The notes under the pieces: model-generated
Told to the model about the DNA's origin: nothing
What the model saw: the letters and a program-made list of their open reading frames with translations, nothing else
Database searches by the model: none
Made by a program: the position numbers and the translations under genes
Assembly (NCBI GenBank): GCA_021229015.1
Contig: CM037781.1
Span: forward strand, 67,290,345 to 67,354,344
DNA length: 64,000 nt
Direction of reading: 5' to 3'
DNA from: Solen grandis
Lineage: Eukaryota > Mollusca > Bivalvia > Adapedonta > Solenidae
Shown: positions 44,323 through 56,534 of the stretch, piece by piece
How the letters are laid out: each line of letters begins with the position of its first letter
Numbering within the stretch: position 1 is the first letter of the stretch

Positions 44323-44610
44323 TTGCCGACAGTATTTCAGTCATTTTGAGACTATGTCCACTTGAGACGAGTGCTGTCACAATGCAGTATCACGCCGCAG
44401 ATATATGGCATTATACTACACCAGACACATTATCCAGACATTATCCTGACACCGGGCCAATCAGCCATAGAACTGCCCTTATATACTGAGCGCCAAGCGA
44501 GGGAGCTATACAAATACAACATTTCACTTTTGTATATTGCGGCTGGTGATCAAACGTACGTCTCATGATTTTGTTACGGAAGCACTAACCACGCGACCAT
44601 CCGCCTCCCG
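44323..44610 (-). repeat. tRNA-derived SINE, family 2 body with a different head, copy b
   Basis: The minus-strand body and 3' domain match 35761-36059 (TGGCCCGGTGTCAGGATAAT, GCGTGATACTGCATTGTG, AATGACTGAAATACTGTCGG). The head begins GGGAGGCGGATGGTCGCGTG (A box GGTCGCGTGGTTAGTGC) and differs from copy a. The B box is decayed (CGTTTGATCACC). This is an older, probably inactive copy. Confidence 0.8.
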
Positions 44611-45294
44611 TCTGTGATATTAAGAGTTTGCCCTTTGGCGTGTATGACGTCATGTTGAGTTATTGATTGCGATTGAAACAAACAGGTTAATTGAATGAAA
44701 AAGATGTAAAATGACTTTTGGTACATATTTATAATGGCATTCGCGAGATAAACGTTTTTAGAGGAATAATGAGGCGTTTTCGTCAAATACCTGAATGTTT
44801 CGTTCTCTTTAACTTTTAACGTGCAGCTACCTACAAGATTTAAATATTAGCAAAAGTTACATTTTATTGGCTACAGATCATTGAGAAGCAAATATGAGAC
44901 AAGGGCAACAATTATTTTAGTTGTAAATTGGTACCTCATGAGCAAGCCCATATGCGTTTTTGCAGAGGTGACAAACAACATCCCAAATTGGCAAAAGTGT
45001 ATAAAAGTCGACTGGGAATGGTTTGTAAAATAAGTTTTGAAAAGTATCGAATTGTTTTAGAGAAAACATTCATAACATTTTTATACCAACCCCCGTACAT
45101 TCAGATATGACATTCGTATCCAGTCACCTTAGCAACGGCATAGTATATATTTCATTATTTAATTTAGATTGGGAAGTTCAAGTCGAAAAGATATATAGTT
45201 ATCTATTTGTACCTCCCAGTCTGTGTCTAGAAACATGAATATTTAAATGAATGAATAATTCACGCATAAGTTTGTATCTATATTGTATGACATC
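44611..45294. other. Non-coding stretch
   Basis: No feature recognised. Confidence 0.4.
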
Positions 45295-45785
45295 GACGAA
45301 TATGTCAGTGGTGTCTAGTCTCTTAATAATAGATTAAAATTCTTATAACTGCGGAAAGGAATCTAGTTGTGGAAGATGTATATGCCTTGCAAAACAGATT
45401 GCAAACTGTTAGTAACATGCTGATCTTCATGCATTAATTACTGCTATATAACGGTCGAACTTAACTTGTTTTGCTTTAAACAAAGGAGACTATTAGCCGC
45501 TCGTGAAATTCCCATCCAAAAAAATAACGAAACAAAATTTTACAGTACTGTTTGTATTGAAGGACTTAACTTCATAGATATAAATCCAACTGTCGTATCT
45601 GAGTCAGAAACAAGCAGTTCCCTCATCATTTGGAACATTACTTTATCGTAAACTTTGAATTTTCTTTATTTACAGCAAGCATCAAGACATGAAGCTGTCA
45701 ATTGTGTCGTTTTGGGATATTTAAGTAAATAATGCCATCCGCATTAGGAGCAGAGGGTGTCTAGGTTTCAATCTGCAGTCGCATT
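45295..45785 (+). repeat. Dispersed repeat R2, copy b
   Basis: Pairs with 31300-31790; the best match is around 45730-45780 (AATGCCATCCGCATTAGG). Confidence 0.45.
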
Positions 45786-47189
45786 TGTCAAGGGTCATTA
45801 AAAGATGTCGCTTGTAGCTCATTGCTTCGTGCTCAGCATCTATATATAGGATATTTCAAGGAGTGGTCGGCCCTATCCCATGATGTTGCGACTCGGCATG
45901 GTAAACAGCATATGTCTACGATATGACATTAGGGAGCGGCTATATGGTACGTGTCTAAAGAGCAGTTATGATCAAACTACTGTCGTGAGAAGTAACACCC
46001 AACCAAAAAATAATGTAAAATAACCCCTTCTATCTCACACACAATAATGATCTGCCTTTAGGCTTGTTCTATATTAGTGAGATAATCCAAGCAGTCGCCA
46101 TGCCCTCAATAATATGAGGCTGTACAGTGGATAAAACTTCCAATATTGATTTGCTTTATTGAATGCTCTTTTGGAATATACGCTCAACAATATGTTTAAC
46201 TCTTATTGGGCATTTGTTTAAACTTTCACACTTAATCAAATCCCCGAAGATAAAATTCATTTATTGGTTTCGTTGATCAGAATGTTAATTTTATTTTATA
46301 ACTTATCATGGCGTCATTATAAATTACGGGTTACCTCAAATTGTTTGTGTTCTTGATTCTTTTTTCTTTTATACTGCTTTTGTTTTCTTCAGATGCAAAT
46401 ACCTATAGTTAGTTGTCTCACGTTGATGGGATATTTGTATTTACACTGTCTCAGAGAAATACCCACCTGGAGGTGCGAGGTTAGGGCTCAATAAAACCTG
46501 GTTTAAGCACAAAAGTCGTTTGGCCGGCCTATCGTTCGAGGACGGCAAGAGTTGGTATTTCTTTATTTTATGTCATGTCATATCTGCACGGTTTTGGTCC
46601 GTTTCATCTTTGTTTGCACCTCCTTCTGGAGTTTGTACATTTAGGAATATGCTATATTTATCTTAGGGCATATTGTGTTCCCTTACTGTGTGCCATAATT
46701 GTCTTTTATTTTAAATAAAAGAACTATAAAATGGCAGGAGGTTAAATACACTTGTTTTTGCAAATATATACCGTTTATAAAATAGAGTATGCATACCTAA
46801 GACGAGCTACAATTTATACTTATACCTCATAAAACAATTGTAGGTGTATCTGACATTCCCCAAAGTCACTATTGAACAATATGTGTTTAGTCATGGCTTT
46901 CTTTTAAATTTCTAATGAATAGGTTTTCTTTGCGCGTATTTCCATGTAATTCAAATGCTCTTTCAGCAAAAGAAAAAAATATTCAAGAATAAGGAAAAAT
47001 AATGGAAATCAGCTGATAGATAACGTTCAAACACTGTAGGTATCAAACATTTGAATACCATTTGAAACATGACATATAATTGTGATACGAATACTTTTAT
47101 ATATCAATCTACATGTTTCTCATTATCTTTTGGTGTACTATTATTAGGCTCGTATTACAAGATGTTCGTTGCGCGTGCTTTACAGATGC
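45786..47189. other. AT-rich non-coding stretch
   Basis: No feature recognised. Confidence 0.4.
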
Positions 47190-47530
47190 GGCTCAGGTAT
47201 CCGGTTTTCTGTGTGTCCGTCGTCTGTCTACAATTTGCGTTGACCCTTAGCTAGACTCGACACGTTTCCATTTCTTTCAAGAATAGTTCATCTCACTTAT
47301 TTTTTTTTACACAGATATGGCCCCGTTTTGACTAAGAATTTACGTCACCCTCGGATCGACATTTTTGTGCACTTTATCACTCAGATACCACTGCAGATAC
47401 TTGATAAGAATGTCGGGCATGGTTAGTAGGTCAGACACATTTAGGAGGGATAACTCTCACCTCATATTTGGCTCAGTTATGGTCCATTTTAAACTCATAA
47501 TTTGCCAAACGTACCCTGTCAACTTGATTG
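47190..47530. repeat. Degenerate repeat resembling the 4.2-kb unit
   Basis: Contains GTGTGTCCGTCGTCTGTC and ATATGGCCCCGTTTTGACTA, followed later by GTTATGGTCCATTTTAAACT. This recalls the TATGGCC...TTTTGGACT periodicity at 4.2-4.8 kb. Weakly supported. Confidence 0.35.
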
Positions 47531-47549
47531 ATAACTCATCATAACCTAA

Positions 47550-47772
47550 ATAGAATAGAAAGAGCTTAAGATACTGTACAATCTGTAATGTTAGGAGTTT
47601 TGAGGACGAATATCATTTTGCCTTAATTTGTCCTGCATATGAACATATCAGGAAAAGGTCTAGTATGTTTAAGTTCATCCAGTTAATGTCTTATAACAAT
47701 AGAAATATTATATTTAAATTTAGTAAATATATCTATGAGGCTATGCAACATCGGAATTCAATCATGTAATCT
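47550..47772 (+). pseudogene. LINE C-terminal relic with zinc-knuckle motif
   Basis: The plus strand reads LRYCTICNVRSFEDEYHFA, LICPAYEHIRKRS, FKFIQLMSYNNR and FSKYIYEAMQHR. It follows the pattern RxCxxCN...EDEyHFxLxCPxYxxIR...KYIYxAxxxR seen at 2.4 and 43.3 kb. The Cys-Cys-His-Cys set is intact. Only the last ~70 residues remain, and AT-rich DNA follows. A 5'-truncated LINE fragment. Confidence 0.75.
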
Positions 47773-48345
47773 TCTTATTTCCAAGATTATGTGCATTTTT
47801 AGGTATATATATTTACTTTCAGATATTCATTTCATATTTATGGTCCATCCTCCATGTTATTTCAACGATATTAATCAATGCATTTTTTTTCTTACTTACA
47901 CTTGATCATGTGATTAATTATTGAAATGTTTCTATTTGATATGACAAGAAACTGTAAAGTTTACGTCAATAAAACATACTGTCCGTCTTAACAGATTTAG
48001 ATAATTTAACGTACACATGTTTATGTCAATGAATAATAAAAGGCTAAGTTTGGTAGAATCTGTCATTTTTTGACACAATTATGAACTCTTTGTCCAAAAC
48101 ACTGTCCTATCGATAACTCTTCATAAGCTTATCGGGTTTGGATTTTATTTGGTATACCTAGTTATCTTAATTAAATAAAGACCTGGTTTAGCTTTTTAAA
48201 AATTCCGTCGACATAACTAGATTCCATTCTGACTTTGCTAAAATACAATTGGACAAGGTATTTTAGCAATCATATTTTGTGTAGAGGCGTTGTGGAGGGA
48301 GTATTAATCATCTTCAGTGATATTTACTTATCACTCATGCTACTT
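47773..48345. other. AT-rich non-coding stretch
   Basis: No feature recognised before the minisatellite. Confidence 0.4.
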
Positions 48346-50452
48346 GAAGGGGCGATATTGGATATGATATTTCAATGGATAATATTACATATTAAAGGGG
48401 CGATATTGGATACGATATTTTATTGGATAATATTACATATTGAAGTGGCGATATTGGATATGATATTTCATTGGATAAATATTACATATTCAAGGAGCGA
48501 TATTAGATACGATATTTCATTGGATAAATATTACATATTGAAGGGGCGATATTGGATACGATATTTCATTGGATAAATATTACATATTGAAGGGATACGA
48601 TATTTCATTGGATAAATATTACATATTGAAGGGGCGATATTGGATACGATATTTCATTGGATAAATATTACATATTAAAGTGCGATATTGGATACGATAT
48701 TTCATTGGATAAATATTACATATGAAAGGGGCGATATTGGATACGATATTTCATTGGAAAATATTACATATTAAAGGGGAGATATTGGATATGATGATTC
48801 ATTGGAAAATATTACATATTAAAGGGGCGATATTGGATACGATATTTCATTGGATAATATTACATATTAAAGGGGAGATATTGGATATGATATTTCATTG
48901 GATAATATTACATATTGAAGGAGCGATATTGGATATGATATTTCATTGGATAATATTACATATTAAAGGGGAGATATTGGATGCGATATTTCATTGGATA
49001 ATATTACATATTAAAGTGCGATATTGCATACGATATTTCATTGGATAATATTACATATTAAAAGGGAGATATTGGATACGATATTTCATTGGATAAATAT
49101 TACATATTAAAAGGGCGATATTGGATACGATATTTCATTGGATTAATATTACATATTAAAGTGCGATATTGGATACGATATTTCATTGGATAATATTACA
49201 TATGAAAGGGGAGATATTGGATACGATATTTCATTGGATAATATTACATATTAAAGGGGAGATATTGGATATGATGATTCATTGGATAATATTACATATT
49301 AAAGGGGCGATATTGGATATGATATTTCATTGGATAAATATTACATATTAAAGGGGCGATATTGGATACGATATTTCATTGGATAAATATTAAATATTCA
49401 AGGGGCGATATTGGATATGATATTTCATTGGAAAATATTACATATTAAAGGGGAGATATTGGATACGATATTTCATTGGATAATATTACATATTGAAGGT
49501 GCGATATTGGATACGATATTTCATTGGATAATATTACATATTAAAGGGCGATATTGGATATGATATTTCATTGGATAATATTACATATTGAAGGGGCGAT
49601 ATTGGATATGATATTTCATTGGATAATATTACATATTAAAGGGGAGATATTGGATGCGATATTTCATTGGATAATATTACATATTAAAGGGGAGATATTG
49701 GATACGATATTTCATTGGATAATATTACATATTAAAGGGGAGATATTGGATACGATATTTCATTGGATAATATTACATATTAAAGTGCGATATTGGATAC
49801 GATATTTCATTGGATAATATTACATATTAAAGGGGAGATATTGGATACGATATTTCATTGGATAAATATTACATATTAAAGTGCGATATTGGATACGATA
49901 TTTCATTGGATAAATATTACATATTAAAGGGGAGATATTGGATACGATATTTCATTGGATAATATTACATATTGAAGGAGCGATATTGGATATGATATTT
50001 CATTGGATAATATTACATATTAAAGTGGAGATATTGGATATGATATTTCATTGGATAATATTACATATTAAAGTGCGATATTGGATATGATATTTCATTG
50101 GATAATATTACATATTAAAGGGGAGATATTGGATACGATATTTCATTGGATAATATTACATATTAAAGGGGCGATATTGGATACGATATTTCATTGGATA
50201 AATGTTACATATTAAAGTGCGATATTGGATATGATATTTCATTGGATAATATTACATATTAAAGGGGAGATATTGGATACGATATTTCATTGGATAAATA
50301 TTACATATAAAGGTGCGATATTGGATACGATATTTCATTGGATAATATTACATATTAAAGGGGCGATATTGGATACGATATTTCATTGGATAAATATTAC
50401 ATATTAAAGTGCGATATTGGATATGATATTTCATTGATAAATATTACATATT
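48346..50452 (+). repeat. 48-bp minisatellite array, about 44 units
   Basis: The unit is built from GGGGCGATATTGGATACG, ATATTTCATTGGATAA and TATTACATATTAAA. Main variants are GGGGAGATATTGG (C to A), ATAAATATT (+1 bp), AAAGTGCG (-2 bp) and TACG/TATG. Because 48 is divisible by 3, unshifted stretches read as 16-residue repeats GAILDTIFHWIILHIK or GEILDMIFHWIILHIK, up to about 110 codons. Units with +1 or -2 bp break the frame repeatedly, so translation is unlikely. The array is homogeneous, with the same few variants interspersed, which indicates ongoing unequal exchange. Confidence 0.97.
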
Positions 50453-50907
50453 GACAGATATTCTTAAAACATTAGTCTGATCTTTATTCATTCGTCCCCT
50501 TTTGGCGGCTGAATCTCTTTTTTTGTTTGATATAATATACATTATGTCGCCAGTCCAATAGACGTTATATAAATTAGCCATTTACAAAGCATTTCCGTGT
50601 GTAATTTGTCTTTGGAATATGAAAGGTATTTTGTGAGCAATCCTGGTAAAGAACCTTTAGGTAATGCTACCCTGCCAAACAATGTATGTCTTGCATTTTT
50701 GAGTTTTATTTTTTGTTAAATATAATTCTCATAAAATAAAGAAATTTAATCAATCGATGGTAAATAAACTGAGCTATCGAAAGCTGCAAATTTTTTTTAA
50801 TTTTTTTTTAAAATTTATAAAAAACTATATGCTTATAATTTGCTTGTTTTCATGTCGATATATTTATGTAATGAAATATTCCTTGCTATAGCATTACAAA
50901 GAACTGG
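50453..50907. other. AT-rich non-coding stretch
   Basis: No feature recognised. Confidence 0.4.

Positions 50908-50945
<38 letters not shown>
50908..50945. repeat. (TA)n microsatellite
   Basis: About 38 bp of uninterrupted TA, 66 bp before an assembly gap. Confidence 0.95.
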
Positions 50946-50946
<1 letters not shown>

Positions 50947-51011
50947 TAACACTTAGACCAAATGTAACATTAGACGTTTGAACAAAGATACGAAAGCATA
51001 TAACGACAATA

Positions 51012-51111
51012 NNNNNNNNNNNNNNNNNNNNNNNNNNNNNNNNNNNNNNNNNNNNNNNNNNNNNNNNNNNNNNNNNNNNNNNNNNNNNNNNNNNNNNNNN
51101 NNNNNNNNNNN
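51012..51111. other. Assembly gap of 100 N
   Basis: Exactly 100 N. It lies beside a TA run and 560 bp after a 2.1-kb minisatellite, a context likely to break an assembly. Confidence 0.98.
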
Positions 51112-51473
51112 TACATCAAAATGTCTCAAACTCTTTATGGATATAGCATTTTAAATGTCCAAATTGTAATGACAAGCAACCATAAAAACAACCTGTATCA
51201 ATACAAAATGAAAACATCGAAAATAGGCTAGAGAAAAAATAAGTCCACTCATAGGCACTTCGTTTCTTTTAGAGAAGTAATAAAAACGATTATAACAACT
51301 TAATTTCAAAGAGGTTTCACTATAGAACATTTGCATATCAGTTCATCTATTCATCATCTTCAAATGCACCAACATAACTTTTTCCTTTAGAAAGGCACTA
51401 AACATCTCTTTCAAACAGTTCAAGAGTATAAAATGACATTTTTATCACTTTTTTTTTTTATAACTTTTAGGAT

Positions 51474-51671
51474 CTACATGGCTAATTTCTTGAATTTTCC
51501 AGAATGCATCAGCATGTTCCGCAAAGCATTTGGATATATAGTCAAGTTCAAATTCACGCCAGAGGCCTGAACACTCACGAAGGAAATCCAGAAATTTCCT
51601 TCATGTTTGTTTCGATGACTTTTGTCAAAAAAATCTTGAATGCTGCTATATCTAGGGTTGAATTTGAACAT
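51474..51671 (-). other. Open segment, possible terminal exon
   Basis: The minus strand reads YSSIQDFFDKSHRNKHEGNF, WISFVSVQASGVNLNLTI and YPNALRNMLMHSGKFKKLAM, then TAG. Upstream the frame is open to about 51707 and includes ATTTATGGTCAAG, a possible acceptor. The residue mix (alternating hydrophobics, balanced charge) is more protein-like than other AT-rich frames here. I do not recognise the family and see no partner exon. It may be a decayed transposon gene. Confidence 0.3.
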
Positions 51672-52472
51672 GAGGCAGTAACAAGAGGCTTGACCATAAA
51701 TATTAGATTTTGGTTAAGATGTATTACATCAGTGAAATTTTGATATAAAAACAGCAGAACTTAAATTGATATCCGCCATGTATGTGTCCGAAACTTGTTA
51801 TCCGAATATATACGGTTCTTTTGAAAGACAACACCATTTATTTACACCATCTATGGCAATACAGTTAAACCTGTATCAGTGGCCACCTGTATTAAGCGGG
51901 CAATCTGCATTTAGCTGCCAGTGTTGATATTACCAAACAAGCATGTTTTGTTATATATTTGACCTTCTGTTAAGCGGAGAGATAAGGTTATGCATTTAAC
52001 TAAAATAAAAAATATTTATTTCCAACAATGTATCCTTTATAAAAAGGTACAATATCTTAAGGTGTCCTAATATTTGATAGTTTAAATGTTTTTAGTAGAA
52101 GAATCACCCTAACAATTAAAATTCACAAACTGTGACAGTTTAATGCTTGGTATATCCGACATTTGCTTGAACGACAGCCCGTCATATCAACCTTGTCGAC
52201 CCAATTTACTTTTATTTGAAGCCCAAGTACGGGTGGTGTCCCTCTGGTGATATGACTTAGCGTTTTGTTTTGTGCAAGCTTCATACCGCAGTTTTTCCTG
52301 AACTGTGTACACGGTCTATGATCCTTAGGTTAAGGAAAAACTTCTACCACCAATATTATAGTAATAATATTTGTATGCCCATTTTAATTTTAGCACCATA
52401 ATTAAACTAATTAATTGTTTGAAATAAATATTTCAGTCTGATTTAAATCTATTTTCCCCTTTTCATTATAAG

Positions 52473-52665
52473 CTTTGGCAGTTACGATGATAGAGTAACC
52501 AATGCTACATTTTATGAATTCCCGGATGTAACCCATAAACAGTCACGAGGAACTGTGTTGTCCTATTTCAAAGATTATTTGTATCCCCGCTGCTGCAAAG
52601 AAGCTATGCCTACCTCGATTAGTATTCCAGAAAGTGTGGCAAATGAAATATTCAAACCAAACTAG
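52473..52665 (+). other. Open segment, possible terminal exon
   Basis: After a pyrimidine-rich tract (TTTTCCCCTTTTCATTATAAG) the plus strand reads FGSYDDRVTNATFYEFPDV, THKQSRGTVLSYFKDYLYPR and CCKEAMPTSISIPESVANEI, ending FKPN and TAG at 52663-52665. About 63 codons are open, with a composition GC-richer than the flanks, as a real 3' exon would show. Two acceptors fit (AG at 52471-52472 or 52480-52481). I do not recognise the family, and no upstream exon is visible within a few kilobases. Confidence 0.4.
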
Positions 52666-53633
52666 ACATATTGTTGAATCGACCTATCATATTGCAAACA
52701 TCCCATTTGTTTTCAGTTTCTAATGAATATCTTTAATGTCAGCTTGTTTGTAAGTTTGCAAACTTACATTTGACTGAGACTCATATCATCACATTTAATT
52801 CTATAGTTTTTGATTATGATTATATAAAAAAAGTAACTGGATGCGGATTGCCTATCATCAATGTGGATTTTCAGTTTTCTGAATATTAGATTTGACATAA
52901 CATCCTTACGGAAGACTATACTTCCCACCATATCGTTGTATTTATAAGTGAAAAGCTTCCTCATATAAGTCTCATCCAGATCTCTCTTGTTTTTTTTTCA
53001 ATTTACTCAAGTACACGAAACAGTTGCTTCAGTCGTATTCAATACTTTTTTTAGATATATTGGACACTTTACAATATTTTTGAATACCCTATTGATTGTG
53101 TCTCTAACAGACGTTTGTCAGTTTTCTTGCATTGAAAGAGACTGTGATATTATGTTATTTATACAGACGCATGTTATGAATGAACTCTATTTAAAACAGC
53201 TGTGTTTATTACGTCTATCAATACCAATCTGCAGACGTATGATCACCCAATGCAACATTCCGTGATTGTATAAAATTGATGGCTTCTCCACCACAGGCAA
53301 TAGCCTTACGGACAGTATCAAACCGATTAAAGAGGGAAAGTAGGAGAACCTTCTATTTTTTTTAGTATTTATACCGATCACTTGCGAACGAACTGCGTTA
53401 AAGTTGACAATAAACCGCCAATCTCCTTTGTGTAAAATAACAGAAAATAGTACACAATATTCAAATTCTTCAACTTTTGGAAATGATTATCAGTAAATGA
53501 TAAACAATTCATTTTAATAATATTTTTTTAAAGAGATAAGCATAATTTTACCAAACTATACCTAGGAATTGTCGATACATTCCTATGTTTTGTCGACCTG
53601 TATTAGCAAGCAAGTGTGAGGAATCCTTCGCCG
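52666..53633. other. AT-rich non-coding stretch
   Basis: No feature recognised. The open frame at 52987-53265 has no motif. Confidence 0.35.
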
Positions 53634-53850
53634 AGATATAATAAAGGGCGCCGTGGTCCAGTGGTAACGTATCCGATTACGGATCTGAAGGTTGTGGGTT
53701 CGAACCCGTTGGAGCAAAACTCTTCATGACCTTCCCAGGCGCAAAGTACTGGTCCAACCCAGGAACCGTCGAGAGGGATTAGTATAAGTTGTAAGAACTT
53801 GTTTCCCAACCGACGTAAAATAAGTAAGTTTAAACTTTAAAAGATATAAT
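53634..53850 (+). repeat. tRNA-derived SINE, family 4, with target duplication
   Basis: Head GGGCGCCGTGGTCCAGTGGT (A box) and GTGGGTTCGAACCCG (B box). A short body follows (GACCTTCCCAGGCGCAAAGT, AACCGTCGAGAGGGATTAGT), and the 3' end CCGACGTAAAATAAGTAAG carries a TAAG tail. It is flanked by a 9-bp duplication AGATATAAT (53634-53642 and 53842-53850). Confidence 0.85.
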
Positions 53851-54870
53851 TAAGTATTCAGGACTCAAAATTGGATTCACAATTCAAGTAATTGCCTTTC
53901 TTAGCTAGACAATACATTCAACAATACGTATTTTCCCCAAGGAAGATCATACAGTTACATATGACGTTTCGAATCCGACGAAACTGTAAATTAAAACGCT
54001 GAATGTATATTAACGACAAATTGAATTGTCCATAAAAGTGAGTGGGAATTATAAAGGGTGTTGACAAGAAACAAGTATTTGTTAATATATTCTAGTTAAT
54101 GAAATAATTTCACTCAAATATATGGCAGATAAATACTGCAAGTGTTTCTCATTCTGATTTTCTTTTCATAACCATAATTATCAAAAAACACTTGTAAGAA
54201 AGAAAGATATATCATCATTTATAAATTTCTCCTACTGTCATATTTTGTAAAGTTTTAAATTGACATTAGCTTGGTATGTTTCGAATTTAATCTAAAAGGA
54301 ACCTTTATCAAATTATTGAGTAATTACCAGATTATATATGATATTATTATATACGTTGAATAATATTGTAAGCCTGTGGTATCATATCGGAAAGTCCCTT
54401 TTGTATTTGCGCCGTTTTAATGCCAAATGATTAAGTCTATACTTTAGTTATATTATGTGAAGTTAACGAACATTTATTTAACATTGCACCGATGACATTT
54501 TCAAGTCCAGAAGACAAATTGAGTTCCTCAAAGCTAATTTAGAGAAAAAATACATACATTTAAGGGGAAAAGTATGTGTAGGAGTGATTTTATGCCTAAT
54601 TTATTAGGAAATAACTAGGCTACAAAGCAATTAAAGAAAGGTTACACGAATAGGTTGTATTTTCCATACATTTTATTTTTCAAATGTTATTTTGCTACAA
54701 TAAAAAGGTATTGTGATCCGCACTTTTAAACAGTTTGCAAACATTATTAACATATATGCTGCCTAGTTTTATTGAACGCGAAGGATTACACGATATGTTA
54801 GCAAGAAGAAACAAATCATTAAATACGTATATATTCATAAATATGCATGATGCAAAAAAGGACAACTGTG

Positions 54871-54875
<5 letters not shown>
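53851..54875. other. AT-rich non-coding stretch
   Basis: No feature recognised. Confidence 0.4.

Positions 54876-54911
<36 letters not shown>
54876..54911. repeat. (TA)n microsatellite
   Basis: About 36 bp of TA inside a chance open frame. Confidence 0.93.
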
Positions 54912-54913
<2 letters not shown>

Positions 54914-56260
54914 CTACATCATGAGCTGTCGTCGAAATACTGGTACTGATATGTTACATGAAATGATTTAAACAAAGATATTACCTATTTCCTACTACAT
55001 TTACATATTTAAATGCCCTTCCTTTTAGCTCTCAACCGCACAACGTGACCCGGGTGATTTATTCCGAATAACTTACGTCCATCCTCTTGCGGCGTCAACA
55101 ATTTCATTTAAAAAAACATCTCCTGGAAATGTTCGATATAAATTGTCGAAACTTTGCATGAATGATTCTCTCTTGGGCTCTTCACAAACATTGCTTAAAT
55201 TCAAATAGGCATGCAAACTGTAAAAATTCAACGCTGATTATGTCTGAGGAGATACGCTAGTACCATAAGAAATATGGCATGTCATATATTCATTATCAAT
55301 TAATGTCAGATGCAGATTGATATGATACATCATTTAAGAGAATAAATTGCGTCCTAAAGATTGCCAACGAACCTACAAAGATAACCTTAACTTTATCTTT
55401 TGATTCAAATTCTTATAATTAACTATACATTTATCGAACACGTCTAAACCGATATTTGAAAAAGGTTAAAGCAAAAAATATAAATAAAAATAAAAAAGAG
55501 CAACTTTCCACATCAATTTTCTCAGTCTTTGATGTGAAGATATAACTAGATAACAAAGGGAAATAAAATTTCAGACTTTCGAATAGAATTTCAATTTAAG
55601 CTGGATTAGTTTAGACGCAGTGTGAAATGCCGAGACGTTTTACACACAAGTGGAGACATTATCTTTGTGGCACATACTGGCTGCTTCAAACTTTAATTTG
55701 AAATGCAATTTTATTACTTTATAGTGAAACTTTCAGCATTAATGTCATGTTTAAGTATTCTCTCTTTCTTACATTTTATTTATATTGCGGTTTAAAGAGA
55801 CTCTTTAATTCGTTTTTTAATACATATAAATCAAAACACCCGGCTAAAGAAATAATATCAAACACATGATGTTTATTTTCGACTGAATTATCATAGCAGA
55901 TCAGGATAATGATCATTTGAAATGAATTCTATAAAATCCTAATGTTGTAAAGGTCCCGGTAAGAATGACATTTCTTATTCGCCCCATTATATTACGGGAA
56001 GGAATGGACACATGATCCCATTTACACTATTCAAATGTACACGTCCAACTATATAATCAAGTTTTGGCAAATCATACTGTGTTTTAACTTGAAATCAAAT
56101 GAAACATTGTACAGTTATGGTCATTTGCCTCAGCTTGCATACGCGAAAGAAAATATAATGGTGAGATACTTAAGGTATAACTTTACCGACTGTCACATAA
56201 GTAACAGTATTTGAAGATCATTTACTTATAGGAATAGTAGTATATCGTGTAATTTGAGTT
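54912..56260. other. AT-rich non-coding stretch
   Basis: No feature recognised. Confidence 0.4.
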
Positions 56261-56534
56261 TATAAATACAAGACTTGACTATTTGAGTTTACCGTCGCTT
56301 CGACCTGTATTTCAGCCATATAGCGACGTCCAGCTAATAACAGGTGGAGGAAGGCCCCGAATGCACGGAGGCATCCGGGTAGAACCACCGACCTACCGCA
56401 AGCCAGCTGGAAGGCTTCCTCACATGAAAATCCGAATGACCCTGCCCGGATTCGAACCCACGTGGTGAGGGGCTGAGTGAGTGTTAGAGTCAGCGACTTT
56501 ACACTCTCGGCCACGGAGGCCCCTATAAATACAA
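56261..56534 (-). repeat. tRNA-derived SINE, family 1, copy d, full length
   Basis: Body at 56272-56523, flanked by a perfect 11-bp duplication TATAAATACAA (56261-56271 and 56524-56534). On the minus strand it has GTGGCCGAGAGTG (A box), GGGTTCGAATCCGGGC (B box), the full centre and the 3' domain (TATGGCTGAAATACAGGTCG). It ends CAAATAGTCAAGT. Confidence 0.93.

Noticed and set aside
48235..50407. A repeat protein family of 16-residue units
   Set aside because: Frame-shifting +1 and -2 bp units interrupt it every few copies and no long frame is maintained. Treated as a non-coding minisatellite.
51880..51980. Possible conserved element with CTGTATTAAGCGGGCAATC
   Set aside because: It resembles a degenerate short tandem motif (GTATTAAGCGG). 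Too short and diverged to call.
52130..52330. GC-richer patch with CCGTCATATCAACCTTGTCG
   Set aside because: Open only for about 30 codons, with no motif and no splice context. Could be an unknown repeat.
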